The position numbers and the translations under genes were made by a program. Shown one piece after another: positions 8,233 through 15,912 of a stretch of 64,000 bases of DNA. The notes under the pieces were generated by a model. It saw only the letters and a program-made list of their open reading frames with translations. It searched no databases and was not told where the DNA came from. The stretch is from Paracoccaceae bacterium. Its GTDB lineage: Bacteria; Pseudomonadota; Alphaproteobacteria; Rhodobacterales; Rhodobacteraceae. The stretch is from assembly GCA_012103375.1 (NCBI GenBank), contig WLWX01000001.1, positions 2,770,492-2,834,491 on the forward strand. The letters run 5' to 3'. Positions within the stretch are counted from its first letter, which is position 1; each line of letters opens with the position of its first letter.

Positions 8233-8491
8233 TAGGTGAACAAATGACAAGCCCCGGCGTCACCGCCCTTGCCGCAGCCCCCACCCTGCCCTATCTCTGA
8301 ACCTGTGACGGTTCTGCGCAATTCGTGCCGGGCTCAATTCCAGTGGCCTTACTCAAATCCGAGGGAGCTGGCTCTGTCCTGACTCTGGTCTGGTTATCTG
8401 GTGCCCACCTGTATCTTCAGGTCCTCGGGAATTCAAAACCCCGACGGTTGTCGCGGTTCCGTCACACCAATCAGCCTGCGACTACATGTTG

Positions 8492-8533
8492 CGCGACGCA
8501 AGCCGGGCACCAGCCTGTCTGCGGGGAGGCGCC
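8492..8533 (+). repeat. dispersed GC-rich repeat, copy B
   Basis: It contains ACGCAAGCCGGGC followed by GCCTGTCTG, the same two blocks as 23876-23920, both in non-coding DNA. It is probably related to copies A (6471-6540) and C (8604-8664). Confidence 0.45.
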
Positions 8534-8603
8534 GCCACGCTGGTGAGGTGCATTTGTTTCTCAGCGCTAACTCCGACCATCGTAAAATCCGCAACGTAGC
8601 AAA

Positions 8604-8664
8604 AGCGCCTGCCCGGGGGGGCAGACAGGCGCTTGCCCGGCGCCTTTCAGGCTTGATTCCGGGC
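8604..8664 (-). repeat. hairpin plus dispersed repeat, copy C
   Basis: The arms AGCGCCTG (8604-8611) and CAGGCGCT (8626-8633) form a perfect stem around a G/C-rich loop. The adjoining bases to 8664 are the inverted match of 6471-6510. No T-run follows, so it is less likely to be a simple terminator than part of a repeat family. Confidence 0.5.
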
Positions 8665-8823
8665 TGAATTGTGCATGTGGCAACTGGCCGCTCTTCACTC
8701 TCGCTCCAACCCAATCGGCACAGAACCGCCCACGCCCCCTCACGAGCACGCGATCCCAACCCCGAAACGTGGACTCTCGGCCATTTTGCGCCATCCTGTG
8801 CGGCGAAACGCGAAGGATACGCC

Positions 8824-10163
8824 ATGAATGAAGACACCCGCCTGACACGGGCCGAAGCCGAAGGCGTGCGCTACGCCAAAGAGCTTGAGGGCCACCTCGG
8901 CTGGCTCGACACGTTCAGCGGTGCGGCGCTTGGCGTATTGGCGACCGCGTCCGGCATCTACACCTACCTCGGCGTCTCATCGCTGCTGGATGACAAGGGA
9001 ACGCTGACGATCTTTGCCGCGCTTGCCTATTCCGTCGCCGTCTCGGTCGGGATATTCGTCTTCTGGTCCTACCTGATGCGCCTGCTGCCTGCGGTGCGCG
9101 GCGCGTCCGCGCGCATGGGGCTGTTCGCCTCCATGTGCCTCGGCTCACTCGCCATCATCGCCATGTCCAGCTGGCTGAACGCCGCCGCGCTGGCCGGGGC
9201 GGCGGCGGTCGAACAGCATCTGGCGAAAACCGTGCAGGACTATCAAGCCTCGCTGGAACAGGCCCATACCACCGCCATCGCCGCCCAGGGGCTGGAACGC
9301 GATGTCGCGCGCGTGCGCGAAAGTTTTGAGGATCTGTCCGAGCAGGAGGCCACCGGCAACCTTTCCGGTATCGCCGGGCGCGGCGCGGTCTTCCGCGTGC
9401 TGCGCCAGAAAAGCCAGGAACTCAGCACCCTGGAAGCCCAGATCGCCAGTCAGGGCCCCCTGATCGACGGCGCGTTTGAAGAGGGCAACGCGATCCTGTC
9501 CCGGATGCGCGCCCTGACCGTCGCACAAGGCCCGGTCGAAGGCCGCTCGGTCGAGTTTTCGGAAGAGGCCGTGCGCCTTGCCGGGATCATCGCCGGTCTG
9601 CGCCAGCTGTCGGTCGCGCCGCTGGTGACGCGCGCCGCGCAGGACCTGTCCGCCTCGGTCGTGCTACCGCGTCTGGATGGGACCAGTGCCGAGACCCGCG
9701 ATGGTCAACGCGCCACCATCGACTCGGTCCTGACCGTGCTGGGTCAACGCGCCGAGACCCTGCGTCAGGCCGCCGAGGTGGTGATCGCCATGCCCGCAGC
9801 GGCCGAGATCACCTATACCCCGATTTCCACCGCCGACGCGGTCATCCGCTATGCCGGTATGCCGGGAACTTCATCCCCAGCTGGGCCGGGGCCATCGCCA
9901 TCGACCTGCTGCCCGCCGTGCTGGTGCTGATGCTGGCGGTCACCCACGCCGCGATTCGGTCGGGCCGCGCGCGGGTTGGCATGGAAGACACGCTGACCCT
10001 GGCCGAGTTGCGCGCCGCGCTGCACGCCGTGCGCGATGTGGAGGATTCGCTGGACCGCCACCCCGTTGACCAGGCACCGATCATCACCCCGCCGCCCAGA
10101 CCCGTCGCGGTCGAGGAGGTCACCGAGAACACGACCCCGATCCGCAAAGGTAAAGGCGAGTGA
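8824..10163 (+). pseudogene. membrane coiled-coil protein, frameshifted by 8-bp duplication
   Basis: The first frame (8824-9930) gives three transmembrane helices within about residues 28-125, then a long Ala/Glu/Gln-rich helical region (about 130-335) likely to be a periplasmic coiled coil. Near 9866 the frame is lost: TATGCCGG occurs twice in tandem (9850-9865). Removing one copy restores a single ~443-residue frame that continues YAGNFIPSW, a fourth membrane helix (AIAIDLLPAVLVLMLAV) and a cytoplasmic tail ending at the TGA at 10161-10163. That stop overlaps the GTG of the next gene, indicating coupling. As it stands the product lacks the last helix and ends in an unrelated tail. No family recognised. 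Confidence 0.8.
9850..9865. repeat. 8-bp tandem duplication causing frameshift
   Basis: TATGCCGG TATGCCGG; the second copy shifts the reading frame of the surrounding gene. Collapsing it gives TAT GCC GGG AAC TTC in frame. Confidence 0.85.
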
Positions 10164-10969
10164 GCGATACCGCCGAGGCGGGTGTTCCGCGCAGGCGCAA
10201 GACGCGCCCCTTGGCGCGCAACGTCATCCGCTGGATCTTCGTCAGCCAGATCATCATGGCAGGCATTCTTGTCGGGCGCGATCTGGCTGGCGCGGGATTC
10301 GCCGGGCTAGGCTGGCCCGGTAGCACCGGCGCGCCCCGGATCAGTGAACCGGTGCGCCCCGGCGATCAGACGCGCAGGTTCTCTCCGAACAGCTTGCCTG
10401 CGCGACCAACGACAACCCCCGGCGACCGCCCCTATCCCGAAACCGGCGAACTGCCCGACCGGCTGGAATTTGCTGTGGTCGGCGATGACGCGCTGTCGCT
10501 GACCGGCACCATCGCCGTTGGCGATGCCATACGTTTTGCCGACCATTTGCAGACACTTCGCATACCGCCCAAACGCCTTTGGCTGCGCAGCCCCGGCGGG
10601 TCGGTCAGCGACGCGCTGGACATCGGCCGCGCCGTCCGCGAGGCGGGGATCTCCACCGCCATGGGCGCGGTCGACATCTGCCTGTCGGCCTGCCCCTATG
10701 TCCTTGCCGCCGGGATCGAGCGAACGGTCCACGCAGACGCCTGGGTCGGCGTTCATCAGCATTACTTCGGCGAAAACACGATCCTGCCTGCCTTCATGGC
10801 GGTCGAAGACGTCCAGCGCGGCCAGGCCGAAGTCATGAGCTATCTCAATGAGATGGGCATCGATCCTCTGGTCATGCAGCACGCCATGGTCACCCCCCCG
10901 GACGAGATTTACCTGCTGGTTCCTGAGGAGTTGGAAACCTATAAGCTGGTCACCGTTTTGGATGACTGA
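10160..10969 (+). CDS. periplasmic ClpP-like protein (COG3904-type)
   Basis: A 269-residue protein starting at GTG (10160-10162), overlapping the preceding stop as GTGA. A basic N-terminus and one membrane helix (about residues 22-45) anchor it, followed by a proline-rich linker and a ClpP/crotonase-fold domain. WLRSPGGSVSDALDIGRA is the substrate-strand glycine motif, CLSACPYVLAAG (about 174-185) carries the candidate nucleophilic Ser and Cys, and GVHQHY the candidate His. Family members are predicted periplasmic serine proteases of unknown role. Coupling to the membrane coiled-coil gene suggests the two act as a complex. Confidence 0.8.
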   Translation: MSDTAEAGVPRRRKTRPLARNVIRWIFVSQIIMAGILVGRDLAGAGFAGLGWPGSTGAPRISEPVRPGDQTRRFSPNSLPARPTTTPGDRPYPETGELPDRLEFAVVGDDALSLTGTIAVGDAIRFADHLQTLRIPPKRLWLRSPGGSVSDALDIGRAVREAGISTAMGAVDICLSACPYVLAAGIERTVHADAWVGVHQHYFGENTILPAFMAVEDVQRGQAEVMSYLNEMGIDPLVMQHAMVTPPDEIYLLVPEELETYKLVTVLDD

Positions 10970-10985
10970 GGCAAAAAGAAAGATG

Positions 10986-11018
10986 CCTCCGGCGGGGATA
11001 TTTTTGGGTCAATGATGG
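10986..11018 (+). repeat. intergenic repeat with GATATTTTTGGGTCAATGAT core, copy 1
   Basis: Lies between the convergent ClpP-like gene and nusB. The same 20-base core, preceded by CTCCGG, recurs at 19191-19219. Both copies sit just after the 3' end of a plus-strand gene. Confidence 0.6.
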
Positions 11019-11065
11019 CCGGGGGAGCGCTTTGACAAGGGGCGCGGCGCGGCTGACCTACGGCG

Positions 11066-11533
11066 TCAGGTTTTCTGTTCAAAAGCAGCAGGTTGCGCTT
11101 CGCGCGCCATGTGATCCAGCACCGCGTTCACGAATTTGGGTTCGCGCCCGTCGGGGAAGAACGCCTTGGCGACATCGACGAATTCCGTGATCACGACGCG
11201 CGGCGGTGTTTCGGCGATACGCAATTCCGCGCCAGCGGCGCGGAACAGGGCGCGCAGGGTTGGATCAATGCGCGCAATCGGCCATTTGGCAACGAGCGCG
11301 CGGTCGGTCATCTGGTCGATAGGCGCCTGATCTTCCAGCGCTTTTTCGGTCAGCGCGCGGAAATGATCCGGGTCGCCTTCGGCCATGTCATAGTCGTCGA
11401 AATGTTCGCCAAATCGCAGGTCTTCGAACTGGCGCTGCACCTCGTCCAGGGTCTGGTCCGAGGCTTCCATCTGGAACAGCGCCTGCACGGCAAAAAACCG
11501 CGCTGCCGACTTCATTTGCCGCTTGTTGCTCAT
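11066..11533 (-). CDS. nusB: transcription antitermination factor NusB
   Basis: A 155-residue all-helical RNA-binding protein that, with NusE, promotes antitermination at rRNA operons. Family features are the N-terminal RRQ-like KSAARFFAVQALFQME helix and the conserved C-terminal VVITEFVDVAKAFF stretch with FVNAVLDHMA. It is the last gene of the riboflavin operon, its start overlapping the ribH stop by four bases (11530-11533), a pairing common in proteobacteria. Confidence 0.95.
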   Translation of the reverse strand: MSNKRQMKSAARFFAVQALFQMEASDQTLDEVQRQFEDLRFGEHFDDYDMAEGDPDHFRALTEKALEDQAPIDQMTDRALVAKWPIARIDPTLRALFRAAGAELRIAETPPRVVITEFVDVAKAFFPDGREPKFVNAVLDHMAREAQPAAFEQKT

Positions 11534-12069
11534 GCGGTGGATGACCCATCATCACCAGCCACTTGATAGCTGTCCATGTTGCGAAAACCGATCCCTCGCT
11601 TGCTGCTGCCCCAGCGCCGTTCCAGCGCGATCAGATGCAGTGCCGCCGCCGCCGCGCCGCCGCCCTTGTTCATCGCCTTGGGATCGGCGCGAACCTCGGC
11701 CTGCGCGATGTTCTCAACCGTCAGAATTCCGTTGCCGATATTCGCCCCCTCTAACCCCAGCAGGGTCAGTGCGCGGCTGCTGTCGTTGCAGACGGTTTCG
11801 TAATGCGTCGTCTCACCCCGGATCACGCATCCCAGCGCGACGAAACCGTCGAAATTCGACTGTCGGAAGGCGATGCGGATGGCCGAGGGGACTTCCAGCG
11901 CGCCGGGCACTTCGACAACTTCATGGGTTGCGCCCGCGTCTTCAAGCGTTGCCTGCGCGCCGGTCACCAGGTCATTGGCAATGCTGCGATAATACGGTGC
12001 GCAGACGATCAGAACCTTGACCGGTTTGTCGAATGTCGGCAGCGTCAGCAGGTCGTCTGTCTGTGCCAT
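11530..12069 (-). CDS. ribH: 6,7-dimethyl-8-ribityllumazine synthase
   Basis: A 179-residue enzyme that condenses the ribityl-aminouracil with 3,4-dihydroxy-2-butanone 4-phosphate to give lumazine, the penultimate step of riboflavin synthesis. The PGALEVPSAI loop, the ALGCVIRGETTHYE segment and the NKGGGAAAAAL helix are family hallmarks. It is slightly longer than usual because of a C-terminal tail of about 20 residues (GSSKRGIGFRN...). It follows ribB by 3 bases and overlaps nusB. Confidence 0.95.
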   Translation of the reverse strand: MAQTDDLLTLPTFDKPVKVLIVCAPYYRSIANDLVTGAQATLEDAGATHEVVEVPGALEVPSAIRIAFRQSNFDGFVALGCVIRGETTHYETVCNDSSRALTLLGLEGANIGNGILTVENIAQAEVRADPKAMNKGGGAAAAALHLIALERRWGSSKRGIGFRNMDSYQVAGDDGSSTA

Positions 12070-12072
12070 CCC

Positions 12073-13182
12073 TCAGCCCTCGGTTATCCGTCGCGTGCCT
12101 TCAATCGACAGGCCATATCCGTCCAGCCCGACGATTTTGGGCGACGGGGAATTCGTCAGCAGGATCAGCCGGGACAACCCCAGAGAGCTGAGGATTTGCG
12201 CGCCCAGCCCATACTGCCGCAGTGTCTGGGGCGATACTTCATCCTTCAGCGCAAGTTTCATGTGCAAATCCCTGAGAAGAACCAGAACGCCGCGTCCCTC
12301 CTCCGCGATCAGCTGCATCGCGTGACCAAATTCGCCCGACCGGCCCAGCCCGCCGGTGCCGACCACGTCCAGCAACGGGTCCAGCGCGTGCATCCGCACC
12401 AGTACCGGTTCGTCCGTTGTAATGTCGCCCTTGATCAGCGCGATGTGTTCCGCGCCCTGGGTTTCGTCGGTATAGATCCGCAGCATCCAGTCGCCGCCGA
12501 ATTCGGACTGGATCGCCTGCACGTCCCGTTCGCGCACCAGATTGTCGTTGCGGCGGCGATATGCGATCAGGTCGCTGATCGTGCCGATTTTCAGGTTGTG
12601 CAGCTGCGCGAAGGCCACCAGATCCGGCAGCCGCGCCATGGTGCCGTCTTCCTTCATTATCTCGCAGATCACACCCGACGGGTTCAGCCCGGCCAGACGC
12701 GAAACATCCACCGCAGCCTCGGTATGGCCAGCCCGTACCAGCACGCCACCTTCGCGGGCGCGCAGCGGGAACACATGGCCCGGTGTGGCGATATCGGCCG
12801 AGGTTGCGCTGCTGTCGATAGCCACCGCCACCGTCCGCGCCCGATCGTGCGCCGAAATCCCGGTGGTCACCCCCTCACGCGCTTCGATCGAGATTGTGAA
12901 GGCGGTTTCGTGGCGCGACGAATTATAAGACGCCATCAGCGGCAGCCCAAGCGCATCACAGCGTTCCCCCGGCAGCGTCAGGCAGATCAGCCCGCGCCCG
13001 TGCATCGCCATGAAGTTGATCGCCTCGGGCGTGGCCATCTGTGCGGGGATCACCAGATCGCCCTCATTCTCGCGATCTTCATGGTCGACCAGAATGAACA
13101 TCCGGCCATTGCGCGCATCCTCGATAATCTCTTCGATCGAGGAGACAGCGTCGGTCCAGTCGGGGGTCAGGTCGTCGGTCAT
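12073..13182 (-). CDS. ribB: 3,4-dihydroxy-2-butanone-4-phosphate synthase with degenerate GCH II domain
   Basis: A 369-residue two-domain protein. The N-terminal half is RibB: VDHEDRENEGDLV (about residues 32-44) is the metal- and substrate-binding loop and AGHTEAAVDVSRLAGL (about 151-166) the other conserved part. It converts ribulose 5-phosphate to DHBP plus formate. The C-terminal half has the GTP cyclohydrolase II layout, but the zinc cysteines are missing: where active enzymes have a Cys followed by Cys-x-Cys, this has HALDPLLDVVGTGGLGRS. That half is therefore probably not a cyclohydrolase, and another RibA must supply the first step. Confidence 0.9.
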   Translation of the reverse strand: MTDDLTPDWTDAVSSIEEIIEDARNGRMFILVDHEDRENEGDLVIPAQMATPEAINFMAMHGRGLICLTLPGERCDALGLPLMASYNSSRHETAFTISIEAREGVTTGISAHDRARTVAVAIDSSATSADIATPGHVFPLRAREGGVLVRAGHTEAAVDVSRLAGLNPSGVICEIMKEDGTMARLPDLVAFAQLHNLKIGTISDLIAYRRRNDNLVRERDVQAIQSEFGGDWMLRIYTDETQGAEHIALIKGDITTDEPVLVRMHALDPLLDVVGTGGLGRSGEFGHAMQLIAEEGRGVLVLLRDLHMKLALKDEVSPQTLRQYGLGAQILSSLGLSRLILLTNSPSPKIVGLDGYGLSIEGTRRITEG

Positions 13183-13254
13183 GGGGCAGCAGTCCGGTGG
13201 TTGCGTGATCGCGGCATATCGCGCCCCGCGCAGGATGGCCAGAGGGCGCGCGCG

Positions 13255-13781
13255 TCAGGTCGGCTGCGCGAAGGCCTGATCGGCAGAAAGGTAACCGGCC
13301 ATGGCGGCTGCCGCGCACCAGTCACGTTCCAGCCCCGTATCACCGATGACCAGAACCGCATCGGCGGGCAGCTTCCGCGCATCGGCTGGCGGCGCGCGGT
13401 CGGGCTGCTGCCGGATGCCAACGCCAGACGCCGCGCCACCGCATCCGGGTGCAGCGGCATGTGGGCCAGGGCAAGCGTTGTGCAACCGGTCTGAGCGGCA
13501 AGAAACGCGGCGCGATCATCCGGCAAGCTGTCGCCTTCCCGGATCAGGCGCAGGGCATTGGTTGAATAGAGGAATGCCAGAATATCCTGGCCCGAGGTCG
13601 CGCGGATACGGGCATAGGCCGGATAGGCAAGACCCAGTTCGGCAGCTCGCTTTACCCGCCGTCGCACCACATTCAACGGCATATGCGGCAGCAATTCGCG
13701 CCGTGCCGCGCGCCAGCAATGGGTCCGCCAGCCGCGCCCCTGCCCGATTGCGGGGCCGTTGTTGTGGCCGATCATGCTCAT
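13255..13781 (-). pseudogene. conserved hypothetical of rib operon, frameshifted
   Basis: The first frame (13781 down to about 13430) reads MSMIGHNNGPAIGQGRGW, then a helical domain rich in Arg/Ala with SGQDILAFLYSTNALRLI. Protein-like sequence then continues only in the -1-shifted frame (GIRQQPDRAPPADARKLP, VLVIGDTGLERDWCAAAAMA), ending at 13255. The unshifted frame runs on to 13179 but with a low-complexity Arg/Ser/Pro composition typical of non-coding frames. From memory, intact homologs of ~170-180 residues sit between ribE and ribB in other Rhodobacterales. Function unknown. A single indel near 13405-13440 would explain it. Confidence 0.65.
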
Positions 13782-14383
13782 CCCGTGGCCTCGGCCAGTC
13801 GGGCGACATAGCGGGCGAGGGTGTCAATCTCGACATTCACCCGGTCGCCAAGGGCAACCTGGCCCCAGGTGGTAACCTCTTGCGTGTGCGGGATGATGTT
13901 GACGCCGAATGTCGCACCGGCAACCTCGTTCACGGTCAGCGAGGTGCCGTTCAGCGCGACAGACCCCTTCGATGCGATGAACTTCGCCAGCGCCGCGGGG
14001 ACGCGGAAACTGTACCGCGTGCTGTCGCCTTCGGGCTTCACGCCGACAACCTCGGCCAGGCCATCGACGTGGCCCGAGACGATGTGACCGCCCAACTCGT
14101 CCCCAACCTTCAGCGCACGCTCAAGATTGATCCGGGTACCTGCGGGCCAGCCGTTGTGGCCGATGTTGGTGGCCGAGATGGTTTCGGCCGAGATATCGAC
14201 GTCGAACCAGCCCTGCGGGTCCGCCCCTTTTGCCACCACGGTCAGGCAGATGCCGTCGCAGGCGATCGAGGCGCCGATGTCGATCCCCGCAATGTCGTAA
14301 CTGGTGGCGATCCGGGCGCGCAGATCACCGCGCTTTTCGCTTGCCAGAACCGTGCCGATGTCGGTGATGATGCCGGTGAACAT
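13778..14383 (-). CDS. ribE: riboflavin synthase alpha chain
   Basis: A 201-residue enzyme dismutating two lumazines into riboflavin. It shows the tandem lumazine-binding repeats: MFTGIITDIGTV at the start of the first, and GHVDGLAEV of the second (about residues 98-106), with VALNGTSLTVN as the internal repeat of IACDGICLTVV. The ATG at 14381-14383 has an AAAGGA ribosome site and is preferred to the in-frame start at 14419. Its end overlaps the next (broken) gene by four bases. It heads the ribE-x-ribB-ribH-nusB operon and is divergent from the capsule genes. Confidence 0.95.
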   Translation of the reverse strand: MFTGIITDIGTVLASEKRGDLRARIATSYDIAGIDIGASIACDGICLTVVAKGADPQGWFDVDISAETISATNIGHNGWPAGTRINLERALKVGDELGGHIVSGHVDGLAEVVGVKPEGDSTRYSFRVPAALAKFIASKGSVALNGTSLTVNEVAGATFGVNIIPHTQEVTTWGQVALGDRVNVEIDTLARYVARLAEATG

Positions 14384-14511
14384 GTGGTGTCCTTTGCGAT
14401 ACAGGCGCGAATTAGCCATTTCGTGCCGCCAAGGGCAAGCGTGGGTTTGGCCGGTTGGCTGGCAGATTTTTCGTGACAGGCAGGGCCAAGCCGCTCAAAA
14501 GGTCAGGCAGT

Positions 14512-15822
14512 ATGGTACCCGTGTCAAAAGTTACCGGCGAAAACCGCCGCTTCCTGTTCCTGCAGGGCCCACACGGCCCGTTTTTTGGCCGACTCGCCCA
14601 AATGTTGGGCGCTGCGGGGGCGCAGACCCTGCGCGTCGGGTTCAACCGGGGCGATCAGGCGTTCTGGCGCGACAAGGCGCATTATGTGCCGTTCACCGGC
14701 ACGTTGGAGGATTGGCCCGAGACGCTGCGCGGGCTGATCGCCGATCACGCCATCACCGACGTTGTGCTTTACGGCGATACCCGACCGATCCACGCCCAGG
14801 CGGTCAAGATCGCGAAGGCGCAGAACCTGACCGTGCATGTTTTCGAAGAAGGCTATCTGCGGCCCTTCTGGGTGACCTATGAACGCGGTGGTTCCAACGG
14901 GCATTCGCGGCTGATTGATTTTTCAATGGACGAGGTCCGCGCCCGGATGGATCGCGCCGACCATGAACCGATGGAGATTCCGGATCACTGGGGCGACATG
15001 CGCCACCATATATTCTATGGCGCGCTGTATCATGCGTTCGTGTTATGCGCGAACGGGCAATATCGCGCGCTGAAAACCCATCGCAGTATCCCCGTGTCTG
15101 CCGAATTCCGGCTGTACCTCAAGCGGTTGCTGCTGATGCCATGGCTCTGGGCGCAGCGCGCCATCGCAACCGCGCGGGTGCGGCGTGGCGGTTTTCCCTA
15201 TCACGTCGTCTTGCTGCAACTGGACCATGACGCCAGCTTTCTTGCGCATTCGGGCTTTGCCGACAGTGCCGAATTCCTGCGGGCCGTGGTTGCCGGGTTT
15301 GCGGCAGGCGCGCCCGCCCACCACCATCTGGTCATCAAGGCGCATCCGCTGGAAGACGGGCGCGGCGACCCCCGAACCGCCCTGTTTGACATCGCGCGTG
15401 AGGCTGGGATTGCCGATCGCGTCCATTTTCTGCGCGGTGGCAAACTGGCGCGGCTGCTGGATCACGCGCGCAGCGCGGTGACCGTGAATTCGACGGCCGG
15501 GCAGCAGGTGCTGTACCGGGGGCTACCGCTTAGAACATTTGGGGCCGCCATCTATGCCAAGCCCGAATTGGTGTCGGATCAACCGGTCGATGAGTTTTTC
15601 GCCACCCCGCAACGCCCGGATCGCGCGGCATATCAGGATTTTCGCCAGTTCCTGCTGGAAACCAGCCAGGTCGCAGGCGGGTTTTATTCCCTGCGCGGCC
15701 GCCGCCAATTGCTGCGGCTTGTCGTTGATATGATGCTGTTGCCCGATGACCCCTATGACGCGCTGACGCGGGCTTCCGCTGCGCCCCGGCAACACCTGCA
15801 CCCTCAGCTTCGGGGCGATTGA
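14512..15822 (+). CDS. kpsS: capsule polysaccharide export/Kdo transferase, KpsS-like
   Basis: A 436-residue cytoplasmic protein of the KpsS type, which with KpsC builds the poly-Kdo linker joining capsular polysaccharide to its lipid anchor. N-terminal FLFLQGPHGPFFGRLAQML, the FEEGYLRPFWVTYE block and the C-terminal TVNSTAGQQVLYRGLPL with FGAAIYAKPEL are typical. An upstream TTG at 14455 is also in frame, but ATG 14512 fits better. No ABC exporter genes (kpsM, kpsT) are nearby. It is first in a three-gene capsule module inserted between ribE and ribD. Confidence 0.85.
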   Translation: MVPVSKVTGENRRFLFLQGPHGPFFGRLAQMLGAAGAQTLRVGFNRGDQAFWRDKAHYVPFTGTLEDWPETLRGLIADHAITDVVLYGDTRPIHAQAVKIAKAQNLTVHVFEEGYLRPFWVTYERGGSNGHSRLIDFSMDEVRARMDRADHEPMEIPDHWGDMRHHIFYGALYHAFVLCANGQYRALKTHRSIPVSAEFRLYLKRLLLMPWLWAQRAIATARVRRGGFPYHVVLLQLDHDASFLAHSGFADSAEFLRAVVAGFAAGAPAHHHLVIKAHPLEDGRGDPRTALFDIAREAGIADRVHFLRGGKLARLLDHARSAVTVNSTAGQQVLYRGLPLRTFGAAIYAKPELVSDQPVDEFFATPQRPDRAAYQDFRQFLLETSQVAGGFYSLRGRRQLLRLVVDMMLLPDDPYDALTRASAAPRQHLHPQLRGD

Positions 15823-15912
15823 AACAAGTCTGGATTTGTTGAGATGCCGCATGTAGCGTCAGAAAAAAATGCGCCCAAGCGCAATTCAGGCGCAAATTTG
15901 GAGGCAGTGAGC

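Larger units (their letters stand above)
8235..8823. other. gene-free region with repeats and hairpins
   Basis: About 590 bases with no credible protein. It holds the displaced upstream part of mmcB, repeat copy B (8492-8533) and a perfect hairpin at 8604-8633. The last part precedes the membrane gene at 8824, whose ribosome site is GAAGGATAC just before the ATG. Confidence 0.6.

Noticed and set aside
8244-8300. 18-codon frame that could be a leader peptide
   Set aside because: No regulatory context, no ribosome site, and it is displaced native sequence upstream of mmcB.
13179-13257. ATGA-type overlap between the rib-operon hypothetical and ribB
   Set aside because: The unshifted frame does reach 13179, but its last ~80 residues look non-coding; the protein-like sequence ends at 13255 in another frame.
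13183-13260. FMN riboswitch upstream of ribB (or ribE)
   Set aside because: I looked for the conserved six-stem pattern and saw no match in the short gaps before ribB or ribE.
11803-13494. 563-codon plus-strand frame
   Set aside because: It lies antisense to ribH, ribB and the broken rib-operon gene and has the His/Arg/Gln-rich composition of a shadow frame in GC-rich DNA.
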